DNA from: an uncultured Ruminococcus sp. | Lineage (GTDB): Bacteria; Bacillota; Clostridia; Oscillospirales; Ruminococcaceae | Length of the DNA: 64,000 bases | NCBI GenBank assembly: GCA_902800795.1 | Contig: CADCFQ010000012.1 | Coordinates: 1 to 64,000, forward strand | Reading direction: 5' to 3' | Shown here: piece by piece, positions 8,875-16,980 of the stretch | Position numbering within the stretch: position 1 is the stretch's first letter | Layout: the number at the start of each line of letters is the position of its first letter | The notes under the pieces: generated by a model | The model's database searches: none | What the model was told of the DNA's origin: nothing | Seen by the model: only the letters and a program-made list of their open reading frames with translations | Translations under genes and position numbers: made by a program

Positions 8875-9327
8875 ATGATGAAGATCTCAACAAGAGTTGA
8901 ATACGGGCTGATAGCCCTTGCCGACATAGCTATCAACTGCAAGGACGGAAAGACTGTATCATCTGCTGACATAGCTTCAAGGCAGGGGATATCTCAGAAA
9001 TACCTGGAGCAGATAATAATGGGGCTGAGGCAGGGCGGATTTGTGAAAGGACAGAAGGGATCAAAAGGCGGATACACACTTTCGAGGAGCGCTTCAAAGA
9101 TATACCTCTCGGAGATCCTTAACGCCCTTGACAACACTATACTTGCAGACACTTATGATGAGGAAGACCAGAACTCCAACAACATCCGTTCATCAATGAA
9201 CACTTGTCTGTGGGAAAAGTTCAACGGCTATATGCGCCGCTGCGCAGAGCAGATGACGCTGTCGGACCTTATCAACGAGTGCAACGAAAATTCCGGAAAC
9301 GGACAGAACTATATGTATTATATCTGA
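8875..9327 (+). CDS. Rrf2-family transcriptional regulator
   Basis: A 150-residue winged-helix regulator of the Rrf2 family (IscR, CymR, NsrR). The N-terminus KISTRVEYGLIALADIA and the recognition region ISQKYLEQIIMGLRQGG are typical, followed by the wing GSKGGYTL. The compact three-cysteine Fe-S motif of IscR is not evident; cysteines are scattered (NTCLW, RRCAEQ, INECN). It closes the gshA-suf operon. A role in sensing Fe-S or cysteine status and binding the CCTAT-N7-ATAGG operators is an inference. ATG codons at 8875 and 8878 are both possible starts. Confidence 0.88.
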   Translation: MMKISTRVEYGLIALADIAINCKDGKTVSSADIASRQGISQKYLEQIIMGLRQGGFVKGQKGSKGGYTLSRSASKIYLSEILNALDNTILADTYDEEDQNSNNIRSSMNTCLWEKFNGYMRRCAEQMTLSDLINECNENSGNGQNYMYYI

Positions 9328-9362
9328 CAACAAGTGAAATAACAATACATCAGGCCATAACC

Positions 9363-9411
9363 AAAACAGACAGATACTTTAATTGTGAGGTATCTGTCTG
9401 TTTTGCTTTTT
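9363..9411 (+). terminator. Intrinsic terminator of the suf operon
   Basis: A perfect 15-bp stem (AAAACAGACAGATAC and its complement) with a 12-nt loop runs into a T-rich tract 35 bases after the rrf2 stop. Confidence 0.85.
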
Positions 9412-9493
9412 CTAAAGTTAAAGACTTGTTAAGAAATCCTGTGCTATTATATGTGCATAACAGAAAACGATCAAGAGAAAAGAGGTATGCGCT

Positions 9494-11845
9494 GTGTTTT
9501 TCAGGATCTTAAAAAAGGATCTGAAAAGAAAGAAAACTATGAATGTGATCCTTTTGCTGTTTGTTATCATCTGTTCGATGTTTACATCTGCAAGTCTTAA
9601 CAACATCTCGGCGGTAACAAGCGGGATCGAGCATTATTTCAGTATAGCCGGTGTATCAAAGTATATCGTTGATATCGGAGAACAGGATATCGCCGATGAT
9701 ATCAAGGCTATGTCAACTGTAACGGATGTCAAGGAACAGACCTTGTATTCTATTCTGGGTCCTAAGTATTTCTCCTTCAAAGGCAAAAAGCTTTCTAATT
9801 TCGTCAATCCTGCAATGGTAAGCACGGAAAAAGAGATGCCTATAAAGCTTTATGACACTGATAACGATCCTGTGGACGGAGTTGAAGAGGGCTGGTTTTA
9901 TGCGACTGCACCTTTGACTTTGAAACTCGATGTTAAAGAGGGCGACGTTTTCACCCTGAATGTCGGAGACACAGTTCTAAAGCTGAAATATAAAGGCAGG
10001 ATCAAAAATGCGATATTCGGTAATGATGAGCAATCATCTCCGTTTTTGCTGTTGGATGAGAAGGACTATCAAAAGCTAAGTCGTGAACCTCAGGTCCATT
10101 CCTATATGGAACGGCTACTCTATGTAAATGCATCAGATGACAGCCAGATCAAAGCGCTTCTGGAAAAATATGACGATGTGTCCTACTCTTCAAGAGAAAG
10201 CTTCAAAACCAATTATATCTATGATATGCTTGTCGCTTACATAATGATGGTAGTCAGCATTGTGCTTATGGCAACGGCATTTGTTGTTCTTCGCTTCACT
10301 ATCAGGTTTACGATAAGCGAGGAGTTCCGTGAGATTGGCGTTATGAAAGCTGTTGGTATCGACAATTCCGGTATCAGGCGGCTGTATATTACGAAGTATC
10401 TTGCGATATCCGTTTTCGGAGCAGTTATAGGTTTCCTTGCATCGATCCCTCTCACTAACACGATGCTGAAAACTGTTTCCGGCAATATGGTGCTGGAAAG
10501 TGACAGCGGATTTATCCTTGGCCTTTTGAGCTCGGCTTTTGTAGTAATAGTTATAGTTTCTTTCTGCTATCTCTGTACACGCAGGATAAAGAAGCTGTCG
10601 GCTATCGATGCTGTCCGCAGCGGACAGACAGGCGAGCGGTTCAAAAAGAGAAGCCTGCTTCATCTTGGCAGGTCAAAGCTCCCAACAACAGGCTTTCTTG
10701 CACTCAACGATGTGCTAAGCGCCCCTAAGCAGTTTTCGATCATAACTGTTATATTCACCCTTTGTATGCTTCTGATGACAACAATGTCAAACTTCTCTCT
10801 GACGCTGAAAAGCGAGAGTATGTATCCATTTTTCAGCATTTCACAAGCTGATGTCCATATCGGCGACATTTCATACTACTCGGCTATCCTTGATGATTTT
10901 GGAAAACACAAAGAGATCATTGACGATATGGAACAGAATCTTAAAGAAAACGGTATGGATGCAGAATGCTCAATCTCCTTCGGTTCAATATATAATACCA
11001 CTCACGGAAGCAACAAAGAAAAAATATTTTATGTTGTTACCAAGGGACACATCGATTATGTCCCTGAATGTGATGAAGGCAGTGTCCCGCAGAAAACCGA
11101 TGAGATAAACCTGACCGGTGAGGCTATGAAAAAGCTTGGCGTCGGAATAGGAGACAAGGTCAAGGCCGAAATGGGAGACGAGATATTAGAATTTATCGTT
11201 ACAGGAAAGTTTTCCACATTTATGGAAAACGGCGTAGCAGCCCGTGTTCATCCTGACTTTGAACTGGTAACAAACAGAACCCTTGGAACAATGGGTATTC
11301 AGGTAAAATTCACAGATGCTCCGGATCAGGAAACCATCGATGAAAGAGTGGAAACGATTAAGGATATGACCGACAGCGACAAAGTCTTCAATTCCGAAGA
11401 CATGATAAAGTTTGCAACCGGTATGTCAGATACGCTGAACGCCATGAAGTATATGATGATGATCCTTACAACTATCTTAACAACAATGATTGTTGTTTTG
11501 ATGGAGCGTTCGTTCATATCAAAGGAGAAGAGCGAGATAGCCCTTATGAAGGCTGTCGGCATCCCCGACAGAAGCATAATCCTGCAGCATTCGCTGCGCT
11601 TCGTTATAGTCTCTATCCTGGCTGTAATCCTCTCATCGATCGTTCTAATGCCGATCTCTAACGCAACAATGAAATGGGTATGCAATATGATAGGTGATAT
11701 CTCATCGATCAAATGCGGATATGACCCGATAGATGTGTTTGTTATCTGTCCTGCGATACTCATCGGTGTTGCAGCGGCAGGGTCGCTGCTGACAGCTCTT
11801 TACACCAAGACGATCAGATCATCCGATACAGCTTCAATTGAATAA
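9494..11845 (+). CDS. FtsX-type ABC transporter permease, two FtsX domains
   Basis: A 783-residue membrane protein with an N-terminal membrane segment, a long extracytoplasmic region and two FtsX-like domains, one near 235-375 and one at the C-terminal 640-775. Each domain carries the typical helix group and an EIGVMKAVGI or EIALMKAVGI cytoplasmic loop that contacts the ATPase. It starts at GTG 9494 after GAGG. With the ATPase at 11858 it forms a MacB/LolCDE-type transporter, probably for lipids, peptides or cell-envelope material. The following two-component system suggests response to envelope-active compounds. Confidence 0.88.
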   Translation: MFFRILKKDLKRKKTMNVILLLFVIICSMFTSASLNNISAVTSGIEHYFSIAGVSKYIVDIGEQDIADDIKAMSTVTDVKEQTLYSILGPKYFSFKGKKLSNFVNPAMVSTEKEMPIKLYDTDNDPVDGVEEGWFYATAPLTLKLDVKEGDVFTLNVGDTVLKLKYKGRIKNAIFGNDEQSSPFLLLDEKDYQKLSREPQVHSYMERLLYVNASDDSQIKALLEKYDDVSYSSRESFKTNYIYDMLVAYIMMVVSIVLMATAFVVLRFTIRFTISEEFREIGVMKAVGIDNSGIRRLYITKYLAISVFGAVIGFLASIPLTNTMLKTVSGNMVLESDSGFILGLLSSAFVVIVIVSFCYLCTRRIKKLSAIDAVRSGQTGERFKKRSLLHLGRSKLPTTGFLALNDVLSAPKQFSIITVIFTLCMLLMTTMSNFSLTLKSESMYPFFSISQADVHIGDISYYSAILDDFGKHKEIIDDMEQNLKENGMDAECSISFGSIYNTTHGSNKEKIFYVVTKGHIDYVPECDEGSVPQKTDEINLTGEAMKKLGVGIGDKVKAEMGDEILEFIVTGKFSTFMENGVAARVHPDFELVTNRTLGTMGIQVKFTDAPDQETIDERVETIKDMTDSDKVFNSEDMIKFATGMSDTLNAMKYMMMILTTILTTMIVVLMERSFISKEKSEIALMKAVGIPDRSIILQHSLRFVIVSILAVILSSIVLMPISNATMKWVCNMIGDISSIKCGYDPIDVFVICPAILIGVAAAGSLLTALYTKTIRSSDTASIE

Positions 11846-11857
11846 GGAGGAAAAAGA

Positions 11858-12628
11858 ATGAATACGGTTTTACAGGCAAAAAGCCTTTGCAAAACATATA
11901 TAGTGAACAAAAGACAGAACAACGTCCTTAAAAACATTGATCTGGGAATTGAAGAGGGCGAGATGGTTGCGGTCATGGGCCCTTCCGGCTCGGGGAAAAG
12001 CACACTGCTTTACTGCGTTTCAGGTATGGACAGGGTAACAGCGGGAGAAGTATTCTTCGACAGCAAGGATATCTCAAAGCTTAATGACAAGCAGCTCGCA
12101 AGACTAAGGCTTGACGATATGGGCTTTATCTTCCAGCAGATGTATATGATGAAAAACCTCTCGGTTCTTGACAATATTATCCTGCCGTCGGTAAAATCAA
12201 AGAAAAACGATCTGAGCCGTTCGCAGTCTGTTGAAAAGGGCAGAGCGTTGATGAGAAAGCTGGGGATAGAAGATATCGGGGACAATGACATAAACGAAGT
12301 GTCCGGCGGACAGCTCCAGAGAGCCTGTATCTGCCGCAGTATGATAAACTCGCCGAAGATGATCTTTGCGGATGAGCCGACGGGGTCTCTCAACCGCTCA
12401 AGTTCGGACGAGGTCATGAACGAGCTTTTGAAGCTCAACCGTGACGGCACCACTGTTATGTGCGTGACCCACGACCCAAAGGTAGCGGCGAAATGCAGCA
12501 GGATACTCTATCTTGTTGATGGCTCGATAGTCGGTGAGAAGCTTCTTGGACATTATGATGACAGCGAGAGCTCACTTCGTGACAGAGAAAGAGAATTAAA
12601 TAACTGGCTGCTGGAGCAGGGCTGGTAA
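11858..12628 (+). CDS. ABC transporter ATP-binding protein (MacB/LolD type)
   Basis: A 256-residue ATPase with Walker A (GPSGSGKST), Q-loop FIFQQMYMM, signature SGGQLQRACICR and Walker B FADEPTGSLN. The sequence groups with MacB/LolD-like ATPases that work with FtsX permeases. The AAGGAGG site lies 12 bases after the permease stop, so both are made together. A C-terminal charged extension follows the usual domain. Confidence 0.93.
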   Translation: MNTVLQAKSLCKTYIVNKRQNNVLKNIDLGIEEGEMVAVMGPSGSGKSTLLYCVSGMDRVTAGEVFFDSKDISKLNDKQLARLRLDDMGFIFQQMYMMKNLSVLDNIILPSVKSKKNDLSRSQSVEKGRALMRKLGIEDIGDNDINEVSGGQLQRACICRSMINSPKMIFADEPTGSLNRSSSDEVMNELLKLNRDGTTVMCVTHDPKVAAKCSRILYLVDGSIVGEKLLGHYDDSESSLRDRERELNNWLLEQGW

Positions 12629-12645
12629 ACTTAAATAATTATCGT

Positions 12646-12681
12646 GAGAGGTTAGATGAGTCTGACCTCTTGCTATATTTT
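12646..12681 (+). terminator. Weak hairpin between transporter and two-component genes
   Basis: A short stem (GAGAGGT / ACCTCTT with an internal loop) is followed by a partly T-rich stretch. It may give partial termination before the response regulator gene. Confidence 0.4.
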
Positions 12682-12698
12682 TCAAAATATGCTAAACT
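12670..12698 (+). promoter_or_regulatory. Possible promoter for the two-component genes
   Basis: TTGCTA, 17-nt spacer, TAAACT, 20 bases before the response regulator start. It overlaps the preceding hairpin. Confidence 0.45.
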
Positions 12699-12717
12699 AT
12701 ACACAGGTGGTGATACT

Positions 12718-13380
12718 ATGACAGATATACTGATAGTCGAGGATGACAAGGAGCTAGCTTCCTTGCTTACAGACTTTCTTCGTGCCGAGGGATATACGGT
12801 TTCTGCTGTTGAGAGCGGAGAACGGGGTATCCAGCTTTTTGAGCGTTACGGCGCAAGGCTTGTGGTCCTGGATATCAATCTCCCCGATATAAACGGCTTT
12901 GCTGTTTGTTCAAAGCTCAGGGAAAAGGCTGATACTCCGATACTCATAGTCAGCGCAAGGACAGACAAGGAGGATAAGCTCAGCGGTCTTGGCTATGGTG
13001 CGGATGATTATATCGAGAAGCCATACGATATTGATATTCTTATTGCAAAGATAAAAGGAATATTTAAGCGCCGCTATCAGAGAAACATCATCTCTGCCAA
13101 CGGTGTGACCCTTAACCTTGCTGACAGAACGGCAGATATAGACGGTGAAAGCGTCGAGCTCCCGACCAAGGAGTTTGACCTGCTGGCTCTGCTTATAGAA
13201 AATCAAGGCAAAGCGCTTAAAAAGGAGTATCTGTTCAATACTGTATGGGGCAGCGACAGCGACTCGGAGCTCCAGACGCTCCATGTTCATATAAACCGTC
13301 TTCGCCAGAAACTTGGAGATGACCCGAAGAACGCAAAGCGTCTTCTGACAGTATGGGGTGTGGGGTATAAGTTTATATGA
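12718..13380 (+). CDS. OmpR/PhoB-type response regulator
   Basis: A 220-residue regulator. The receiver domain has the acidic pair EDD, the phospho-acceptor Asp in LDINLPDINGF and the Lys of EKPYD. The C-terminal winged helix contains LPTKEFDLLALL and VHINRLRQKLG. The ATG at 12718 follows AGGTGG; an in-frame upstream codon at 12670 has no site. It overlaps the kinase gene by 4 bases. It probably controls the adjacent transporter, which is the usual arrangement but not proven here. Confidence 0.93.
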   Translation: MTDILIVEDDKELASLLTDFLRAEGYTVSAVESGERGIQLFERYGARLVVLDINLPDINGFAVCSKLREKADTPILIVSARTDKEDKLSGLGYGADDYIEKPYDIDILIAKIKGIFKRRYQRNIISANGVTLNLADRTADIDGESVELPTKEFDLLALLIENQGKALKKEYLFNTVWGSDSDSELQTLHVHINRLRQKLGDDPKNAKRLLTVWGVGYKFI

Positions 13381-14594
13381 AGGCTTTCAGACACATCTGT
13401 ATCGCAGTGATATCTGTTTTTCTTATCGTTGCTGTGATAGTAAATATAGCTCTTATAAAGAATAAAAACAGTGCCGAGGGAGAATACCGTGTTGAAGCCA
13501 GCCGCCTGGCAGATGATATTGAAAAAAATGGTACATACGATCTGTCAGAGTATCCAAGGCTTACAGGCGTTTACACATCCGCTGACGGTCCGCTTTATGA
13601 GAGCGAGAATAATTATCTTATTATTGAAGCCCGTGGAGAGCTTTACAGAGTTGAGTATAAACAGTTCACACAGGATGATTCGCTTGTGCTCATCAACTGT
13701 ATACTGGCGGCGCTGTTTTTGCTGATACTCGGATTTCTTATCTATATAAGAACAAAGATAATCGTTCCGTTCGGCCGCTTGGACAGTGTCCCCCGTGAGC
13801 TTGCAAAAGGAAACCTTGCAGTAGAGATACCCGAGGAAAAGAGCCGCTTTTTCGGAAGATTCACCTGGGGTATCAATATGCTCCGTGAAAACTTAGAGGG
13901 GAGCCGCAAACAGGAACTTCAGCTCCTTCGTGAAAAAAAGCTCCTGCTTTTGTCCCTGTCCCACGACATAAAAACTCCTCTTTCTGCTATAAAGCTTAAT
14001 TCCAAGGCTCTTGCCAGAGGCCTGTATCAGGATGAGGACAAGCGACGTGCAGCCGCCGAAAGTATAAACAAGCGTGCGGACGAAATAGAGAATTTTGTGA
14101 CCGATATCACAAGGGCAGCCAGCGAGGACTTTATGAATTTTGAGGTCAATATCGGAGAGGTCTTTCTCAGTGAGATCATTTCAAAGATCAATGCCAGATA
14201 CGCTGCTCAGCTGGAGCTTTCCGGAACAAACTTTAAGATAGGAGAGTACGGCGACTGCCTTTTGTCCTGCGATGGTGACAGACTCGGAGAATGTCTCCAG
14301 AACCTGATCGAAAACGCTATCAAATACGGCGACGGCACACGCATATCTATAAGCTTTGACAAAATGGACGGCTGTGAGCTTATCATGGTCTCAAATCCCG
14401 GCTGTACACTTGAAAACAAGGAACTCGTTCAGATCTTCGACAGCTTCCAGCGTGGAAGCAACGCACAAGGCGCAGGCGGAAACGGACTGGGACTGTTTAT
14501 CTGCAAGCGCCTGATGACGCTTATGAACGGCGATGTCTATGCCGAGATCAAAGACGGAGAATTCAGGATAACACTTGTGGTAAGGCTTGCGTAA
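13377..14594 (+). CDS. Sensor histidine kinase
   Basis: A 405-residue membrane kinase. Two membrane helices (about 7-25 and 100-120) flank a short extracellular loop, so it may sense within the membrane or through the transporter. A HAMP-like linker is followed by the H-box SHDIKTPLSAI, N-box NLIENAIKYG and G-box GNGLGLFICKRLM. It overlaps the response regulator by 4 bases (ATGA). Confidence 0.93.
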   Translation: MKAFRHICIAVISVFLIVAVIVNIALIKNKNSAEGEYRVEASRLADDIEKNGTYDLSEYPRLTGVYTSADGPLYESENNYLIIEARGELYRVEYKQFTQDDSLVLINCILAALFLLILGFLIYIRTKIIVPFGRLDSVPRELAKGNLAVEIPEEKSRFFGRFTWGINMLRENLEGSRKQELQLLREKKLLLLSLSHDIKTPLSAIKLNSKALARGLYQDEDKRRAAAESINKRADEIENFVTDITRAASEDFMNFEVNIGEVFLSEIISKINARYAAQLELSGTNFKIGEYGDCLLSCDGDRLGECLQNLIENAIKYGDGTRISISFDKMDGCELIMVSNPGCTLENKELVQIFDSFQRGSNAQGAGGNGLGLFICKRLMTLMNGDVYAEIKDGEFRITLVVRLA

Positions 14595-14607
14595 AGGGGA
14601 GAATGAT

Positions 14608-14961
14608 TTGAAGATAGAATATGTCCATGAACCTACGGATCTTCAGTGCGGTCAGGCTGTGCTTGCTATGGTGCTTGGTCTCCCGGTCGAACAGGTGTCA
14701 GGAGAGCTTGATAATGACCGTGAGACAACGCTGAAAGAAATGAAGGACTATTTTCGCTCTCACGGAGTTAAGATCTCTGACGAACGAAAACAAGCGCAGA
14801 CAAAAGATGATCTGCCGCCGCTTGCTCTTTTGAGCCTTGAGACTCCACGCTGCTGGCATTGGTCACTTTATTGCGAGGGCGCTTTCTATGATCCCGAGCA
14901 TGGTGTGCTTAATGATTTTCCTGTGTGCAGCAGGAAATACTATTGGGAACTTAATAAATAA
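14608..14961 (+). CDS. Small C39/papain-like cysteine protease domain protein
   Basis: A 117-residue protein consisting of one C39-like peptidase fold. The probable nucleophile is in DLQCGQAVLAM near the N-terminus, and the histidine is in the WHWSLY or DPEHG region, as in bacteriocin-processing peptidase domains. The start is TTG 14608, because AAAGGGGAG lies 8 bases upstream; an earlier TTG (14587) lies inside the kinase gene. There is no transporter or membrane part. Its position after the FtsX transporter and kinase suggests peptide processing or degradation, but the substrate is unknown. Confidence 0.65.
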   Translation: MKIEYVHEPTDLQCGQAVLAMVLGLPVEQVSGELDNDRETTLKEMKDYFRSHGVKISDERKQAQTKDDLPPLALLSLETPRCWHWSLYCEGAFYDPEHGVLNDFPVCSRKYYWELNK

Positions 14962-14968
14962 AGTATCA

Positions 14969-15005
14969 CCGCAGATGTTTTGTCTTCATCTGCGGCGAAT
15001 TTTTG
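14969..15005 (+). terminator. Intrinsic terminator
   Basis: An inverted repeat (CCGCAGATG / CATCTGCGG) followed by a T-run ends the transporter/two-component cluster. Confidence 0.8.
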
Positions 15006-15089
15006 GATGAATTTGCCGATAATAATTGAAAGCAGTGCTCATATAATACTATTGCAAACCCGGATGAAACAAAAAAAGGAGATACAAAA

Positions 15090-15269
15090 ATGAGAGGTAT
15101 CACATCACAGCAGGGCAGAGAGACCCTGAACAGATTCAAGATGGAAGCAGCAAACGAGGTCGGCGTAAACCTCAAGCAGGGTTACAACGGCGATCTTACA
15201 GCCCGTGAGGTAGGTTCTGTAGGAGGTCAGATGGTCAAGAAGATGATCGACTCCTACAAGAATTCCTAA
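15090..15269 (+). CDS. Alpha/beta-type small acid-soluble spore protein
   Basis: A 59-residue protein. The family hallmarks are LNRFKMEAANEVGV in the first half and REVGSVGGQMVKKMI in the second, the latter with the GSVGG turn of DNA-binding SASPs. In sporulating Firmicutes these proteins coat and protect spore DNA. AAAAGGAGAT precedes the ATG. Upstream, GATAA, 17 nt and CATATAA (about 15017-15045) could be a forespore-sigma promoter, but the match is loose. A terminator follows. The gene suggests sporulation ability or its recent loss. Confidence 0.85.
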   Translation: MRGITSQQGRETLNRFKMEAANEVGVNLKQGYNGDLTAREVGSVGGQMVKKMIDSYKNS

Positions 15270-15288
15270 TTACAGCTAAACCCTGAAG

Positions 15289-15320
15289 AAAGGAGATCTG
15301 CCTTGTGCAGGTCTCCTTTT
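15289..15320 (+). terminator. Intrinsic terminator of the SASP gene
   Basis: A 13-bp stem (AAAGGAGATCTGC with one mismatch to its partner), a 5-nt loop and four T residues. Confidence 0.8.
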
Positions 15321-15369
15321 GCTGTAAAAAAAGAAAACTGTCCCTGATTATCAGAAACAGTTTGGCGTG

Positions 15370-15709
15370 AGAGAGCCGATAAGCCGAGTTTTGTCGTGTG
15401 CGGTAATCTATCTGGTCTGTATGTCGCCATACAGCTCAAGCCACCTATAGCAGCGTGCCTGACGAGCAGCCATTGACACGCAGACTACCATTGGTGTTGC
15501 ATCGGATAAGGTTTACATACCCCGTACATCTCTGTCAGGGTGGTGAGCTCTTACCTCACCTTTCCACCCTTACCGCAAAAAGCGGCGGTATATCTCTGTT
15601 GCACTTGCTCTAAGGTCGCCCTCGGCTGATGTTATCAGCTATCCTGCTCTGTGATGCTCGGACTTTCCTCATAAACTAAAGCGTTTACGCTACCGCATAG
15701 CTCACTCAC
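15370..15709 (-). ncRNA. rnpB: RNase P RNA (class A type)
   Basis: On the minus strand the region holds the conserved rnpB blocks: GAGGAAAGTCCGAGC near the 5' end, AAGGGTGGAAAGGTGAG with GTAAGAGCTCACC in the middle, and the 3' end with CGGCTTATCGG. This RNA is the catalytic part of RNase P, which matures tRNA 5' ends. The 5' end is set about 7 nt after the -10 box of a strong promoter. The exact 3' end is uncertain by several bases. Confidence 0.95.
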
Positions 15710-15715
15710 AGAAAG

Positions 15716-15745
15716 ATTATAGCATATTGTAAAGCTCCTTGTCAA
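15716..15745 (-). promoter_or_regulatory. Promoter of rnpB
   Basis: Minus strand: TTGACA, 18-nt spacer, TATAAT just ahead of the RNase P RNA 5' end. Confidence 0.85.
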
Positions 15746-15849
15746 GCGCCTTGACAGGTTTGAAACATGAGTGTATAATACTATATATTATATGGAGCAG
15801 AGTAAATTGTAAAAAAAATATTAACTTTGCTTCTTTTTGGATGTTTTAC

Positions 15850-15878
15850 TTGACTTTTGCTGTCGGGTATGATATGAT
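15850..15878 (+). promoter_or_regulatory. Promoter of the rplU-prp-rpmA operon
   Basis: TTGACT, 17-nt spacer, TATGAT, giving a leader of about 90 nt before rplU. Confidence 0.8.
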
Positions 15879-15884
15879 ATTAGA

Positions 15885-15973
15885 GCCGCATATTCACGGT
15901 TCAGGGAAGAACTATGCCTAAACGGGCCGGTCACCGTGCGTAGCGAGATCATATTAAAGGTGGTGCATTCAGA
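15885..15973 (+). ncRNA. Probable ribosomal protein L21 leader
   Basis: The 5' leader of rplU holds several short GC-rich inverted elements (for example CACGGTTCAGG and CCGGTCACCGTG) between the promoter and the AAAGGTGGTG ribosome-binding site. L21 leader RNAs that let the protein regulate its own operon are known in Firmicutes. The assignment rests on position and apparent structure, not on a model match. Confidence 0.5.
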
Positions 15974-16285
15974 ATGTACGCAGTAATTGAGACAGGCGGA
16001 AAGCAGTATCAGGTTAAGGCAGGCGACGAGATCTTTGTAGAGAAGCTCACAGCTGAAGCTGACGAGGCAGTTACTTTTGACAAGGTAATGGCAGTTGGCG
16101 GAGACAACGGTATCAAGGTCGGCGCTCCTTATGTAGACGGTGCTACTGTATCTGCAAAGGTCATCAAGAATGGCAAGGCTAAGAAGATCACAGTTTTCAC
16201 TTACAAGCCTAAGAAGGGCGAGAAGAGAAAGATGGGTCACAGACAGCCTTACACAAAGGTAGTTATCGAAGCTATCAACGCATAA
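15974..16285 (+). CDS. rplU: Large ribosomal subunit protein bL21
   Basis: A 103-residue ribosomal protein with the bL21 signatures [14 protein letters not shown] at the start and [15 protein letters not shown] near the end. It binds 23S rRNA in the large subunit. It is the first gene of the usual rplU-prp-rpmA order. Its stop codon overlaps the prp start. Confidence 0.98.
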   Translation: MYAVIETGGKQYQVKAGDEIFVEKLTAEADEAVTFDKVMAVGGDNGIKVGAPYVDGATVSAKVIKNGKAKKITVFTYKPKKGEKRKMGHRQPYTKVVIEAINA

Positions 16286-16611
16286 TGATAATCGCAGATT
16301 TTTTCAAATCACCCGATAATAAGCTCAAAGGCTTTTCAGTATCGGGTCACTCGATGACAGCTGAGTCCGGACAGGACATTTGCTGTGCGAGCGTTTCGTC
16401 GGCAGTTATGCTGACGGCAAACACTGTGACCGATTCGTTCAAGCTTGACGCAAAGGTCAGAGTGGAAGAAAATGAGATCAAGCTGAAGCTCGGGGATGAC
16501 CCTGAGGGGCAGGGAGACAAGCTTGTGCTGGCTCTCCTTGAACACCTGTATTTTATAGGTGAGCAGTTTCCGGGCGCTGTAAAGGTCAGCGTCATAGAGC
16601 TTGACGGCTGA
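16285..16611 (+). CDS. prp: Ribosomal-processing cysteine protease Prp
   Basis: A 108-residue protease that in Firmicutes removes the N-terminal extension of bL27. The catalytic His lies in SVSGHS and the Cys in GQDICCASVSSAV. Position between rplU and rpmA is canonical, and the downstream rpmA product has a matching cleavage site. Confidence 0.95.
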   Translation: MIIADFFKSPDNKLKGFSVSGHSMTAESGQDICCASVSSAVMLTANTVTDSFKLDAKVRVEENEIKLKLGDDPEGQGDKLVLALLEHLYFIGEQFPGAVKVSVIELDG

Positions 16612-16641
16612 CAGTATCACTTTTACGGAGGTGTAACAAAA

Positions 16642-16923
16642 ATGATAAAGATATCTATGCAGTTCTTCGCTCATAAGAAGGGAATGGGTTCTACAAAGAA
16701 CGGCCGTGAGTCTGAGTCCAAGAGACTCGGTGTCAAGAGAGCAGACGGACAGTTCGTTCTCTCCGGCAACATTCTCGTTAGACAGAGAGGAACACACATT
16801 CATCCGGGCCAGAACGTAAAGCGTGGTTCTGATGATACACTTTTTGCAACAGCTGACGGTGTTGTAAGATTTGAAAGACTTGGAAAAGACCGCAAGAAGG
16901 TCTCTGTTTATCCGCAGGCATAA
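16642..16923 (+). CDS. rpmA: Large ribosomal subunit protein bL27, with cleaved leader
   Basis: A 93-residue ribosomal protein that reaches the peptidyl-transferase centre. The N-terminus carries the Firmicutes extension ending in MQFFAHKKG. By comparison with studied species, Prp cuts after the FF pair to expose the mature AHKKG end. The core [17 protein letters not shown] and [13 protein letters not shown] is typical. It is preceded by a GGAGGTG site. Confidence 0.98.
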   Translation: MIKISMQFFAHKKGMGSTKNGRESESKRLGVKRADGQFVLSGNILVRQRGTHIHPGQNVKRGSDDTLFATADGVVRFERLGKDRKKVSVYPQA

Positions 16924-16980
16924 GTCACAGAACATATGACCCTGAGCTGATGCTTGGGGTCTTTGCTTTAAGGAGCTAAA

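Noticed and set aside
15739..15921. 60-codon frame between rnpB and rplU
   Set aside because: It overlaps the rnpB and rplU promoters, has no ribosome-binding site, and shows no family likeness.
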